A stretch of DNA of 64,000 nt, from positions 119,414-183,413 of the forward strand of contig NZ_LMTJ01000010.1 of assembly GCF_001510715.1 (NCBI RefSeq), given 5' to 3'. Every line of letters starts with the position of its first letter. The first letter of the stretch is position 1. The notes below the pieces were generated by a model. The model worked only from the letters and a program-made list of their open reading frames with translations. It made no database searches and was not told the origin of the DNA. Positions 32,514-42,336 of the stretch are shown piece after piece. The position numbers were made by a program, and so were the translations under genes. The stretch comes from Bacillus sp. FJAT-29814 (GTDB lineage: Bacteria > Bacillota > Bacilli > Bacillales > Cytobacillaceae).

Positions 32514-35500
32514 TTATTCAGCCCCATCCAAGTCATAATCCTCGTTTACGACCGTAAACTCATCAATGACCTCACCCTCAGAGGTGACTGTCTTAATGGT
32601 GATCTGGTCTTTGTCGACCTTGGCCCTTAGAGAAACAGCGATGTTGTCCATATTGACATATTCAAACTTCTCATCGGCCACAGCATCATAGTGTTTCAGA
32701 CCCGTTGTCCCGGAAACGATATACACCGTACCGTTCGGGTCGTCGACGCCATTTTTCAGCTTTTTCGTTCTGCCGTATGAATGATCATGACCGGAGAACA
32801 CAATGTCTATCCCCAGCTCATCGACAACAGGCACCAATTTTTCCTTCATAATCTCATTTCCGCCAAACGGATTCGTAAAATATGGCGGCTTATGGGTAAC
32901 AAGGATTTTCCAAGGCTTATCGGACTGCTTCACATCCTGCTTCAGCCATTCGAGCTGCTGCTCAAAAACCTTATTGTCGCTCGTAAACCCTAACACACTG
33001 ATGTGTATATTATTGTAATCAACAGAATATGTGCCGCCCTTGTCAAGATCCGGGCCATTCCCAGGTGAGTTGAAAATCGCCTTCGCAGCTTGCGCATTGG
33101 CGTCTCCCATATATTCATGGTTGCCTAACGTCGCGACCAGATCGGTAGAGCGGATTCTATCATAGGTGCTAAGCGTACTTAACGCGTCATCCCATTGTTT
33201 AAACTTGGAAGCATCATCAATCAAGTCGCCGACATGGATCATGAACGCCAAATCATTGTTGTTTAAATCTCCCAGTATTTTATCCAATAAACTTAAATCA
33301 GATGGGGACTGGGTATCTCCCAAAACAGCAAACTCAAAGCTTTGCTTTCTTTTTAAAGTGTTAAATTCCTGCAGGTCGGTCCAGTTCTTGCCGTCACCGA
33401 CGCGGTAAACGTAGGTGGTGCCTTGTTGCAGCTTCGTTAAGGTCACTTCATTTACCCGAACAATTCCGTTTTTCTTGATGTCCTGCTCCCCAGAGAAGAC
33501 TTGGTCACTGGAAGAGCCAGTCTCTGTCTTCAGTGCCTTCTCTCCGTCCTTATCATAATCCTTTTTGCGGGCGTATTGGATGACGGCCGATTTACCATCT
33601 GCTAACGGACTCGACATCCAGGAAAAGCCTTTGGATTTATAAGGGTCGCCCACAGCTGTCGCAATCACATTTTTAAGTTCTGTCTTACCGGCGAAAGGCG
33701 GGTAGGTTTGCGTGTTGACTTTGAACGAATATTTTCCATCCTTCACGGCATATAAAGCGATTTTCTTCACTTCGTCCGTGATTGCATCAACCTTCAGAAC
33801 TCCGTCACCATTGGTTTTTCCGAGCGAAACAGGGTCCTTCACACCTTCAATGGCCGCAAATACTTCCACATACTTGGCCATTTCTCCGCTGGCATCCTTT
33901 ACCGCTATCATCGCCGGCTTTCCTAGCAAAATCGGTTCTGCCGTAACGGTGAACGCTCCAGACACTGCGATTTCTGCCGGTTTCATCGAATAGCTGGTGA
34001 CGAAGCTGGCATCCTTTGGCTCTTTAAAGGCTAAATTCGCCTCGGTCACTTCGTAGGTTAATTTGCTGCCCTCTGATGTCGAATCCGAAATGCCGATTTG
34101 AATCACGGCCGCTTCGACTGCATCACTGCCTGCCCCGCTATTTACAAGATTGAGGTTCAGGATACCAGTGCCAGAATCATAACTGGAAGTGCTGTCCTTA
34201 AAGCTTTCGGAAAAATGAACACCTTTGACCGGGAACTCCTTATCAATCTGGAGTTTCAGCTGTGACCCCGAAATTTCCGCCGGTTTAGTTGCTTTCACGG
34301 CAACTTCAAACACGTCGCCTAGATAGGCTTTTTCCTGTACCGGTGTCAGCTCAATTTTGGCAGACCCGGTATTGACGGTAAAGTAAGCCGTTTTAATCGC
34401 CTGATTGCCAAACTTGTCAGGTACTAGCAGCGTTACCTTGTGGGTACCATCGGCAAACTTTAGTCCGCTTAATGAGACATAGCCATCCATATCATAGGAG
34501 AAGTGGCCGGCTGCTTTTGAAAAATCGACCCCATCGATTAAAATCCGTATTTTTCCCCAGTCAATTCCTGTTTTGAATGGATCGTCTTCATATTCTTTGA
34601 CGTCGGCCCGAAGGTTGATGGCATTTGTCGTGAATCCTTTGCCTTCCACATTAATCGAGTCAATCACCGGAGCATATAAATCGTCGACCTTTTCTCCGTA
34701 TACGGCCCTTATGTTATCGACAAAAAGGGTCCCTTTGGTCATCGGGCCGGTGATTCCCGACTTTGTTGACATTAGGCGGATGGTTTGTGTCCCAGACAGT
34801 TGATATGGACCTGTGAAGGATGACGGTATTTCGGCTTCGACATATTTCCAGCCAGTCCAATCGATGCCGGGCTGTTCCGTGGTTAAATTAATCGTTTGAT
34901 TTTTATTGTTTCCATCGACTATCAGCATTCGCAGCCAGTAGCCCTGGGATTCCGGCGGTGCATACACCCACATGCCAATGCCAGTCGGCTCTCCTTCAAT
35001 TGGGGTGTTCATTCCAGGGCCGGCGTAAACACCAAGTGTGGTTCCGGTTTGGGCACCTGTTAAATCGAAATCAAGCTTTAGTGATTGGTCACCGAACCGA
35101 ACAGGCGCCGGATAGGTGGAGAGACCGACTGTCCCTTTTTCGCCGCGGCCAGCCGTGGAGGTTTTCCAACTGCCAAGCCCGTCTTCAAAATCGAATATCA
35201 CCTTCGGCAGCATCCCTACAGAAACTTTAATTTGAGCCGTCAAATTTGAATCCTTTAAGCGGGCGGTAATCGTACCGGAAACATTTTGGTCGCCTGTGTG
35301 CAGCACACCGTTCTCATCGATTGTTCCCATTCCCTCAGGGATATCAAACTCTATATCATGTAAGCCCCATTTCAACGTTCGTTTTTGAAATTTTGCGATT
35401 AGACCTAAAGGCTGTTCGCTGTTTCTGGCTACAGTCAGTTCTTTTGAAGAAAAATATAATTCATTGGGCTTTTCGATTTCGATAATGGATTTCCCCACTT

Positions 35501-36632
35501 CTTGGCCTTGGTATTTCAGCAGTACATGGAACTGGCCAGTTTTGTCGCCTGAGGTAAACGTTCCATTTTCATTTATCGAGCCAAAAGAAGGATCTGATAA
35601 TTCCCAGGTTAAACCAGAGCTAGGGAGCGGTGCGGATGCCAGTGATTTGTCCCTGCCCTTAGCGCTAAACTGAACTGTCGATCCCGGGGTAAAGGATTGG
35701 TCGTAAGGCTCGATGTGGGCGGAGTGGAAAATATGGTCCGAAGGCTCCTTCGTCACCACCAGCCATGAGTTAGCGACACTTCTTTCAGCGCGGTCTGATG
35801 GAGAATTATCCAACTGAAGCGCATCGCCGCCAAGTTCACGGGTTAAAAAGGTGGAAGAACCGCCGCCATCCAGGTTCAAGGCGCTTACCGCCCCTAAATC
35901 AATCATCAATTGGGCCAAATCCGGCATGGAAATCCCTATGGAATACAGCTCCTGCCTGCCATCAATGACGGCAAAGAACACATCTCCGTCAGCTTTTATC
36001 CCAACTGCTGTCCGCGGCTCCATGTCGGCACCGGTTTGAGGAGTTTGATAGATTTGGCCATTTTTTACGAGAATGGCATTGCCGCCGAGCGCCTCTTGAA
36101 GTTGATCCTTCACTGCAGCATAATCAGCATTGTTACCGATAACGGCTTCTCCGGACTTTTTAATCCCGAAAAAGTTCCACGAGGACGGGGCATTAGGCTT
36201 CACAGCATACCCATCTTTATACACGATCCCGTTTGGCTCGCCGGTCGCCATATTATAAAAATCTGCATTGACGGCGGCTACTACTCTATGATTTTCGCTG
36301 TCTGCTGCTGACGCCTGCTGTCTAACGGGCTGGAGGCCAAAGGTAGGGCCGTCATTAGGTGTCCCTGCTTCAATGGAGATGTTTGGATTATGTACATCGA
36401 CCTCTACCACAAAACTCTCAAGCTTTTTTCCATCTTTTCCTTCGAAACTATAATGTTTTTCGGTGACGCCGTTGGCAAGTTCTGCCTTGTACTGATTAAT
36501 AGGTGTTTGGACAATTGCGGAATGTAAATCAAAGGTGCCCAGTGCGGATGTAAGACTTGGTGAAAGGGTGCTGCCTGCAAGGATGAATGCCAGCATCGCG
36601 GGCAAAATTTTCTTTTTCCAACGTTTCCTCAT
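32514..36632 (-). CDS. Secreted phosphodiester glycosidase / metallophosphoesterase, multidomain
   Basis: A 1372-aa exported protein. Signal peptide about 1-32 ending after SLTSALG. A NAGPA-type phosphodiester glycosidase domain spans about 90-295 (NADFYNM, RTAVGIKADGD, LNLDGGGSSTF). Ig-like domains, a carbohydrate-binding-like beta sandwich near 480-650 (FDFEDGLGSWK) and a cohesin-like block near 750-900 follow. A purple-acid-phosphatase N-terminal Fn3 domain precedes a calcineurin-like phosphoesterase (about 1105-1320) with GDTQ, GDLID, GNHE and GHDH metal motifs. No LPXTG or SLH anchor is visible. Domain order recalls B. subtilis YvnB. Likely acts on phosphodiester-linked wall polymers or glycans outside the cell. 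ATG 36632 behind GGAGGAGA. Confidence 0.82.
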   Translation of the reverse strand: MRKRWKKKILPAMLAFILAGSTLSPSLTSALGTFDLHSAIVQTPINQYKAELANGVTEKHYSFEGKDGKKLESFVVEVDVHNPNISIEAGTPNDGPTFGLQPVRQQASAADSENHRVVAAVNADFYNMATGEPNGIVYKDGYAVKPNAPSSWNFFGIKKSGEAVIGNNADYAAVKDQLQEALGGNAILVKNGQIYQTPQTGADMEPRTAVGIKADGDVFFAVIDGRQELYSIGISMPDLAQLMIDLGAVSALNLDGGGSSTFLTRELGGDALQLDNSPSDRAERSVANSWLVVTKEPSDHIFHSAHIEPYDQSFTPGSTVQFSAKGRDKSLASAPLPSSGLTWELSDPSFGSINENGTFTSGDKTGQFHVLLKYQGQEVGKSIIEIEKPNELYFSSKELTVARNSEQPLGLIAKFQKRTLKWGLHDIEFDIPEGMGTIDENGVLHTGDQNVSGTITARLKDSNLTAQIKVSVGMLPKVIFDFEDGLGSWKTSTAGRGEKGTVGLSTYPAPVRFGDQSLKLDFDLTGAQTGTTLGVYAGPGMNTPIEGEPTGIGMWVYAPPESQGYWLRMLIVDGNNKNQTINLTTEQPGIDWTGWKYVEAEIPSSFTGPYQLSGTQTIRLMSTKSGITGPMTKGTLFVDNIRAVYGEKVDDLYAPVIDSINVEGKGFTTNAINLRADVKEYEDDPFKTGIDWGKIRILIDGVDFSKAAGHFSYDMDGYVSLSGLKFADGTHKVTLLVPDKFGNQAIKTAYFTVNTGSAKIELTPVQEKAYLGDVFEVAVKATKPAEISGSQLKLQIDKEFPVKGVHFSESFKDSTSSYDSGTGILNLNLVNSGAGSDAVEAAVIQIGISDSTSEGSKLTYEVTEANLAFKEPKDASFVTSYSMKPAEIAVSGAFTVTAEPILLGKPAMIAVKDASGEMAKYVEVFAAIEGVKDPVSLGKTNGDGVLKVDAITDEVKKIALYAVKDGKYSFKVNTQTYPPFAGKTELKNVIATAVGDPYKSKGFSWMSSPLADGKSAVIQYARKKDYDKDGEKALKTETGSSSDQVFSGEQDIKKNGIVRVNEVTLTKLQQGTTYVYRVGDGKNWTDLQEFNTLKRKQSFEFAVLGDTQSPSDLSLLDKILGDLNNNDLAFMIHVGDLIDDASKFKQWDDALSTLSTYDRIRSTDLVATLGNHEYMGDANAQAAKAIFNSPGNGPDLDKGGTYSVDYNNIHISVLGFTSDNKVFEQQLEWLKQDVKQSDKPWKILVTHKPPYFTNPFGGNEIMKEKLVPVVDELGIDIVFSGHDHSYGRTKKLKNGVDDPNGTVYIVSGTTGLKHYDAVADEKFEYVNMDNIAVSLRAKVDKDQITIKTVTSEGEVIDEFTVVNEDYDLDGAE

Positions 36633-36857
36633 CGTTCTCCTCCTCAATCTTTTTGGCTTTTAGAATAGTAAACTAGTATACCTCCTCCTTTTTAGCTAGG
36701 GGTGAAATTTTATTTCAAAAAATCACCTTATATAGTAAACATTATTACTTATGGTATTTTTAGGATAGTGATAAAACGCCTATGTTTAGAAAAGTTTTAT
36801 CTAAGAAAATGGTGCTGCACGCCTAGGAAAAATGACACGAACTGGAAAATGAAAAAG

Positions 36858-36885
36858 CCGAAGATACACGGTCGTGTATCTTCGG
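36858..36885 (-). terminator. Terminator of the NCS2 permease gene
   Basis: Perfect 13-bp stem CCGAAGATACACG / CGTGTATCTTCGG with 2-nt loop, followed on the minus strand by CTTTTTC. Confidence 0.88.
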
Positions 36886-36900
36886 TTTCTAGGGTAATCC

Positions 36901-38190
36901 TTACCCAACCGAATGCAGCAAGAAATTGGTCAGGAACAGGAACGATATAATATAGATTGATAGGGAAAGCTGTTGTTTTTTGTTGGTAAACAGCTTTACC
37001 AGTGGGTAAGCGATAAATCCGAACGCGATTCCATCAACGATGCTGTAGGTTAGCGGAATCATAATAATCACCAAAAATGCTGGAAATGCCTCGGTAAAAT
37101 CGGTGAAATCGATATTGACGATATTGGTCAGCATCAGCCCGCCGATAATAATTAGGATTGGCGCAATGGCTGTTGCAGGTACCATTTTGATTAATGGCAT
37201 GAAGAATAGTGATGCCAGGAATAGCAATCCTGTTACCACCGAGGTTAACCCTGTTCTTCCGCCTGCCGTAATTCCTGCCGCGGTTTCCACCGTAGAAACC
37301 GACGGACTTGTGCCGAACAGGCCGCAGACAATCGTTGATATAGAGACAGCTTTAAGCGACTTCCCGTTCTTTTCCGGTGCCTTGAGCATACCGTCCACCT
37401 GCGAATGCAAAAGGCCGATATTTTCAAAAACAAGCACTAACACTAATGAAAAGGCCGCTGTCCAGAACGGAATGGTGGCAATTTTTCCAAAATCGACACT
37501 GAGGAAGACATCTTTGTATTCCGTGAAGGAAACCAAGCCGCTATCGATTCCCGAAAATCGAACCAGACCGAAAAAGTAGGAAACAATTGTCCCAAGGATG
37601 ATGCTAATTAAGAAATTCCCTGGCACCTTTTTTAAAAATAAAAACAACGTGATGACCAGGTTGATCAATGAAGCAAGAACAACGGGCGATGCCAAATTGC
37701 CGAGCGCGACGAAGTTCGTCGGGTTCCCCACGATGATCCCGCTTTTTTGCAAGCCGATGAAGGCGATGAATAGGCCAATCCCGACGGAAATCGATTCTTT
37801 TAACGAAGTTGGAATTGCCCTTGATAAGATGGTTGATAATTTCGTAAAGGCAACAATCACGAACAGGATGCCGGAAATAATAACGGCTCCGAGTGCCTCC
37901 ATATAGTTTAACCCCATTGAACCGACAATCGTATAGGTGAACAAGGCGTTTATGCCCATCCCTGGAACGATAATCAATGGCGCGTTGGCGATAAACGCCA
38001 CTAAGAAACAGCCAACCAGCGAGGCAAGGACGGTTGCGATAATTCCGGCTTCAAGCGGAATTCCCGCATCCTGGAGGATACTCCCGTTAACGGCAATAAT
38101 ATAGACGATTGAAAAAAACGCCGTTAATCCCGCGACAACCTCCTTTTTCAAATTCGTACCATGCTGCTTAAGTTTGAAAACTCCCTTCAT
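36901..38190 (-). CDS. NCS2 family purine permease (PbuG/AzgA-like)
   Basis: A 429-aa transporter of the AzgA branch of nucleobase:cation symporters, which import guanine, hypoxanthine or adenine. Markers: GLTAFFSIVYIIAVN in TM1, GMGINALFTYT in TM3, FENIGLLHSQVDG and the TSPSVSTVETAAGITAGGRTGLTSV segment in the second half. B. subtilis pbuG has a purine riboswitch; I found none here. A promoter candidate, complement of 38272-38299 (TTGCCT-N16-TATAAT), is the only leader signal. Confidence 0.9.
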   Translation of the reverse strand: MKGVFKLKQHGTNLKKEVVAGLTAFFSIVYIIAVNGSILQDAGIPLEAGIIATVLASLVGCFLVAFIANAPLIIVPGMGINALFTYTIVGSMGLNYMEALGAVIISGILFVIVAFTKLSTILSRAIPTSLKESISVGIGLFIAFIGLQKSGIIVGNPTNFVALGNLASPVVLASLINLVITLFLFLKKVPGNFLISIILGTIVSYFFGLVRFSGIDSGLVSFTEYKDVFLSVDFGKIATIPFWTAAFSLVLVLVFENIGLLHSQVDGMLKAPEKNGKSLKAVSISTIVCGLFGTSPSVSTVETAAGITAGGRTGLTSVVTGLLFLASLFFMPLIKMVPATAIAPILIIIGGLMLTNIVNIDFTDFTEAFPAFLVIIMIPLTYSIVDGIAFGFIAYPLVKLFTNKKQQLSLSIYIISFLFLTNFLLHSVG

Positions 38191-38373
38191 TTTTAATCAC
38201 ACTTTCTTGTGTGTCCCTCTCCCACCCGCATTAAGTTTAATAGTTTTTTTCGTTAACTTATGCCGGGGATTATTATAACACAGAATTTGGGAGAGGCAAT
38301 CAATGGAGGTGATTTCCAATTTTTTGCGTAGTAAAATGAGTAATAGAAACGAACATAGGATGAGGTGTCTCAT

Positions 38374-39174
38374 ATGCAATTTTCATTCGATCATTTGGTT
38401 TGGTTTGCCAAGAAGCCGGAGGATGCCATCGCCCCGCTTGAACAGTTGGGAATACGTGTAATCCCGGGCGGCAGGCATGAAACGTGGGGTACATATAATA
38501 CACTGAGCTATTTTGGGTTAAGCTATCTCGAGTTTTTGGGAATACAAGACCTGAAACTGGCGGAAACTCACCACGAGAACCGCCTCATAACCCACATCGT
38601 AGAGCGGCTCCCCAAAGAAAACGGCGAGGGCCCAGCGACCATTGCGATTCGCACAGACAGAATGGAGGAATTGGCGGAAAGGCTGAAACAGAAAGGTTTG
38701 ACTGTTTACGGCCCCATTCCCGGAGAGCGGGTCCGCACCGATGGGCAAACAATCAGATGGTCGCTGTTATTTCCGGAACTCGACTCTCAGGGGCAGAAGC
38801 TGCCGTTTTTTATCCAATGGGAAAAATCCGATGAGGAACGCTTGGCGGAATTTCAGGAGCAGGGTCTGCTTAACGAGCAGCCCAAATTTGAAAGTGTAGG
38901 TTTTGCTGTTCATGATCTCGAAAAAACTACAGCAATCTGGGGTAAACTCCTCAATCTTAACCCGACCGAGGAATTCAACGACCATAACCTGAATGCCGGA
39001 TGTAAAAAATTAACCCTGCAGGGAACAGAACTGCTGTTTTGCAGCCCGCTTGGGGATGGCCCAGTAGCTGACGTACTCAAACAAAAAGGCGAAACACCTT
39101 TTCTGATTGCGTTATCCGAAACAAGGCAAACTCAATTTTTAGAAATGCTGAACGGCTACTGGCAGTTCCAATAA
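38374..39174 (+). CDS. VOC family protein (glyoxalase-like)
   Basis: A 266-aa protein with two vicinal-oxygen-chelate modules. The first (1-175) starts FSFDHLVWFAKKPEDAIAPLEQLG with the metal His at about residue 6 and an E in YLEFLGIQD; the second (about 180-266) is weaker. It matches the glyoxalase-like group common in Bacillus. ATG 38374 behind GAGGTG. Catalytic role unknown. Confidence 0.78.
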   Translation: MQFSFDHLVWFAKKPEDAIAPLEQLGIRVIPGGRHETWGTYNTLSYFGLSYLEFLGIQDLKLAETHHENRLITHIVERLPKENGEGPATIAIRTDRMEELAERLKQKGLTVYGPIPGERVRTDGQTIRWSLLFPELDSQGQKLPFFIQWEKSDEERLAEFQEQGLLNEQPKFESVGFAVHDLEKTTAIWGKLLNLNPTEEFNDHNLNAGCKKLTLQGTELLFCSPLGDGPVADVLKQKGETPFLIALSETRQTQFLEMLNGYWQFQ

Positions 39175-39182
39175 AAAATCAA

Positions 39183-39215
39183 ACCCCACCTCGTCTGAAA
39201 ATCATGAAGTGGGGT
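39183..39215. terminator. Hairpin between convergent genes
   Basis: ACCCCAC / GTGGGGT arms, about 19-nt loop. Modest stem; probable shared terminator. Confidence 0.5.
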
Positions 39216-39220
39216 CAACT

Positions 39221-39409
39221 TTAAGCTTTCTCAGGAACTTGCTTTTCCCGCTCCAGCTCAAACGCTGTGACAATATAAGCAAATCCGTTCATCAAGAAAT
39301 AAATCACATTGGATTGTACCCGTTCTGATTCCCCTAAATAGGTGTTTGCAATGATGAAAAATGAATACAAAACGACAAAGAATAATGCGATTTTGTTAAA
39401 GATAGCCAT
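39221..39409 (-). CDS. Small membrane protein (62 aa)
   Basis: A 62-aa protein with two hydrophobic stretches (about 5-24 and 36-52) and a charged tail ending EREKQVPEKA. ATG 39409 follows AAGGGG at a 10-nt distance and it occupies a space bounded by a hairpin, so it is likely real. I do not recognise the family. Confidence 0.6.
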   Translation of the reverse strand: MAIFNKIALFFVVLYSFFIIANTYLGESERVQSNVIYFLMNGFAYIVTAFELEREKQVPEKA

Positions 39410-39527
39410 CTGTATACAACCCCTTTACTAGGATACTTATTTAAGCATATTTGTCTTTAGCCTATTTTATGCAAAAGGCCGGACCATCCGTGCTTGAAAG
39501 TATCCTAACAAAGGGAAATCTTGGATC

Positions 39528-40310
39528 CTATCGATACATCGTCCACATGCCGATATCCTTAAAGCCTAACCGCTTATAAATGCGTCCCGCCTCCGGGTTA
39601 TCGTAAAACAGGCAAAGCGTTTTCCCTTCGTCGAGGACAACTTTGAACAGTTTTTGCATAATGGCTGTCGCCAGGCCCTGACGGCGATATTCTTTGTGAG
39701 TGCAGACGCCGACAATCATTGCCGAGATGGAATTTTCCGCAGTCGTCGAGACACAAGCTGTCATTACATCTTGGTCCTCAGTATAATAGGTTCTGCCAGT
39801 CTTGGATTCCATCGCCTGCTGCAGCATGGCGCGGGCATCGCTGCGAATATGGAATTCCTCAATAGTTTGGCGAAGCTCGATGATTCTGTCTACATCCTCA
39901 AGAGTTGCCTGGTTAATTTCAGCTTCATTGGTGCCCAGGTTTTCATCAGAGCGGCACTCGGCAAAGTAGGTTACTTGTTTCGGACCAAGTTGCAGTTCCC
40001 CAGAAGCTTCAAATTTTTCCACAATATCGGACTTCCCGGATAGGAGAATTGGTTGGTTGAATTGTTTCATGATGGAAACAAACCCGGTTAAATCGAATTC
40101 CTCTTTTGCATAGGGAATGAACGATTGATGGTATCTTAAAAGCACGGCCTTAATTGAGTTCTGTTCGTCAAATTGCCCCCAAAGCTCCTGAAACTCCGAG
40201 GAGTATCCGAACGCCTCGATGTCTCCGATGATAAAAAGATTGATAGAAGGTTCTTCGCTTAAAAAAGCAAGCACCTGCTCATGGTCGCGCTCTGTCAGTT
40301 TTCTGATCAT
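39528..40310 (-). CDS. GNAT family N-acetyltransferase
   Basis: A 260-aa acetyltransferase. The N-terminal half (about 1-130) is a GNAT-like extension; the C-terminal half holds the complete fold with VGVCTHKEYRRQGLATAIMQKL (acetyl-CoA loop RRQGLA near 213) and LFYDNPEAGRIYKRLGF. ATG 40310 behind AAAGGGGG; upstream residues lack a site. Substrate unknown. Confidence 0.82.
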   Translation of the reverse strand: MIRKLTERDHEQVLAFLSEEPSINLFIIGDIEAFGYSSEFQELWGQFDEQNSIKAVLLRYHQSFIPYAKEEFDLTGFVSIMKQFNQPILLSGKSDIVEKFEASGELQLGPKQVTYFAECRSDENLGTNEAEINQATLEDVDRIIELRQTIEEFHIRSDARAMLQQAMESKTGRTYYTEDQDVMTACVSTTAENSISAMIVGVCTHKEYRRQGLATAIMQKLFKVVLDEGKTLCLFYDNPEAGRIYKRLGFKDIGMWTMYR

Positions 40311-40462
40311 GATAAATTCCCCCTTTACTTTTAATAGATTAAAGTTATACCTTGTGAAATTCAAGCCATTTTTTGGGCAAACTTCCAATAAGTGCATCAC
40401 CCCCTACATAACTGCTATACTTGTGGTGATTATTCCAAAAAATTCCCCAGGGAGACTAGAAA

Positions 40463-41146
40463 ATGAGACATATTTTAATAGTCGATGATGATAGAGAGAT
40501 TGTGCAGTTGATTGCAATTTATTTGCAAAATGAAAGTTTTAGGGTTTCCAAGGCTTTTAATGGAGAGGAGGCCTTGGCAATTGTTGACCGGGAAAAAATT
40601 GACCTGATGATATTGGACGTGATGATGCCGAAACTGGATGGGTTGGAAGTGTGCCGGAGAGTTCGGGCCAGGAATCACGTCCCGATTTTGATGATCAGCG
40701 CCAAATCGGAGGATATCGATAAAATCACCGGATTGATGAGCGGAGCCGATGATTATTTGACCAAACCATTTAATCCGCTGGAATTGGTGGCCCGTGTGAA
40801 AACGTTGATACGCCGGGCCTATCTTTATCAAGAAGAGCAGCGTGAAGATGAGGTGATACGGCTCGGGAACCTTGTAGTGAACAAGACGTTCCATAAAGTA
40901 ACGGTAAACGGGGAGACCATTTCCTTAACGGCAAAAGAGTTTGACATCCTCTTTCTAATGGCTTCCCACCATGGGCGGGTTTTTAGCAGCGAGGAGATTT
41001 TTGAGCAAGTTTGGAAGGAACGTTATTTTCAAGCTAACAATACAGTCATGGTCCATATTAGCAATTTGCGTGAGAAGCTGGAAAAAGAACTTGGCTACAA
41101 GCTGATCAAGACCATTTGGGGAGTGGGATATAAAATTGATGGCTAA
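40463..41146 (+). CDS. OmpR-family response regulator (VanR-like)
   Basis: A 227-aa regulator: receiver with VDDD acidic pocket, phospho-acceptor D52 in MILDVMMP, KPF lysine, then winged helix with LTAKEFDILFLMASHHGRVFS and IWGVGYKI. ATG behind AGGGAG. Its stop overlaps the kinase start. The 11-bp repeats TCTTTAGGTTT upstream of the following D,D-carboxypeptidase gene are its probable target. Confidence 0.92.
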   Translation: MRHILIVDDDREIVQLIAIYLQNESFRVSKAFNGEEALAIVDREKIDLMILDVMMPKLDGLEVCRRVRARNHVPILMISAKSEDIDKITGLMSGADDYLTKPFNPLELVARVKTLIRRAYLYQEEQREDEVIRLGNLVVNKTFHKVTVNGETISLTAKEFDILFLMASHHGRVFSSEEIFEQVWKERYFQANNTVMVHISNLREKLEKELGYKLIKTIWGVGYKIDG

Positions 41147-42233
41147 AAAATCGGCTTCTCCATTTGTCAGGCTGCTTGTCGTTGTCGTTATCTGTGTCCT
41201 GAGCGCCGCGGCGTCCACTGCCTTGCTCGGGTACCTCGCCAAGGTGGCCTATTTCAATGTCAAGTTCCCATCGGAACTGAATTATTTCATTACCCAAACC
41301 TATGCAACCTATGGATTTTGGAATCTATTCTTTATCGGAACGGCAATACTAACACTTCTATTCTTTGCCTTTTGGATGGTAAACCAGATTGCATACTTTA
41401 AACTGATCAGTCAATCGATTGAAAAATTGGCAGAAGGGCAGTTTGATCTTGAACTTCCGGTTAAAAGACGGGGGGGATTAACGGAAGTTGCCCAAAATCT
41501 GAATCAGGTGAAGGGGCAGCTGGAGGCGTTAATTGAAGAGGAAAAGCGGGCCATCCGTTCGAAAAACGAACTGGTGACCAATGTTTCGCACGATTTGCGG
41601 ACCCCTTTGACCTCGATTATCGGCTATTTGCGGTTAATCGAGGAGGACCAGTACCAGGACGAAGTGGAACTTCGCTATTATGTCGATATTGCCCATGAAA
41701 AAGCAAAACGGCTGAATCTCATGGTCAATGATTTATTCGAATTTACCAAGATCAATAACCGGGAAGCGGTGCTCCAACCTGTTCGCTTTAGTTTAACGGA
41801 ACTGCTGCGCCAGCTTTCAGCGCAATTTATTCCCGAACTAAAAGCAGCAGCGATGGAGATGGAACTGCATGCTCCCGAACAGGAAATCATGCTCGAGGCG
41901 GATCCGGATAAATTGATGCGGGTGTTCGAAAACCTAATCTCGAATGGAATAAAGTATGGCCGTGATGGTAAAAAAATCGACCTATTTGTCGAGGCTAACG
42001 AGAATCAAGCTATTGTGAAGGTGGCCAATTACGGGGAACCGATTCCTGCCCAAGCGCTGCCATTCATTTTTGAAAGAATGTACCGCATCGAGCAGTCACG
42101 GTCAGAAGTGACCGGCGGCACCGGACTCGGGCTGGCGATAGCCAAAGGGATTGTGGAGATGCACAACGGAGACATGACCGTCACAAGCAATGAACGGGAG
42201 ACGGTTTTTCAGGTGCGTTTGCCAAGACATTAA
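41139..42233 (+). CDS. Sensor histidine kinase (VanS-like)
   Basis: A 364-aa kinase with two helices (about 10-33 and 62-85), HAMP-like linker, HisKA with TNVSHDLRTPLTSIIGYL (His near 149) and HATPase ending GTGLGLAIAKGIVEMH. Overlaps the regulator by 8 bp; TTG 41136 is an equally placed alternative. The architecture and the neighbouring carboxypeptidase are like VanRS-type pairs in which the kinase monitors wall synthesis. No VanHAX genes are present. Confidence 0.9.
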   Translation: MAKKSASPFVRLLVVVVICVLSAAASTALLGYLAKVAYFNVKFPSELNYFITQTYATYGFWNLFFIGTAILTLLFFAFWMVNQIAYFKLISQSIEKLAEGQFDLELPVKRRGGLTEVAQNLNQVKGQLEALIEEEKRAIRSKNELVTNVSHDLRTPLTSIIGYLRLIEEDQYQDEVELRYYVDIAHEKAKRLNLMVNDLFEFTKINNREAVLQPVRFSLTELLRQLSAQFIPELKAAAMEMELHAPEQEIMLEADPDKLMRVFENLISNGIKYGRDGKKIDLFVEANENQAIVKVANYGEPIPAQALPFIFERMYRIEQSRSEVTGGTGLGLAIAKGIVEMHNGDMTVTSNERETVFQVRLPRH

Positions 42234-42248
42234 AGACTGCTTAAGTAA

Positions 42249-42295
42249 TCTTTAGGTTTTCTTTAGGTTTAGTTTCAGTTCTCTTTAGAAATAAT
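42249..42295 (+). promoter_or_regulatory. 11-bp phased response-regulator repeats and -10
   Basis: TCTTTAGGTTT at 42249 and 42260, a decayed copy at 42271 and TCTTTAG at 42282, all in 11-bp register, then AATAAT at 42290-42295. No -35. Typical of promoters activated by PhoB/OmpR-class regulators. Confidence 0.7.
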
Positions 42296-42336
42296 GGCTA
42301 TATTTGGGTAAGACATTATTTCTGGGAGTGCTTTTT

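Noticed and set aside
36633-36900. Small ORF and Pho box upstream of the large secreted enzyme
   Set aside because: An extra AAAGGAGGAGG is present but no start codon follows at a usable distance, and the TTTACT-like hexamers do not form a convincing PhoP repeat.
38191-38373. Purine riboswitch upstream of the NCS2 permease
   Set aside because: The conserved purine-aptamer core and paired loops could not be found on the minus strand; only a promoter candidate and a small CACAC/GTGTG hairpin are visible.
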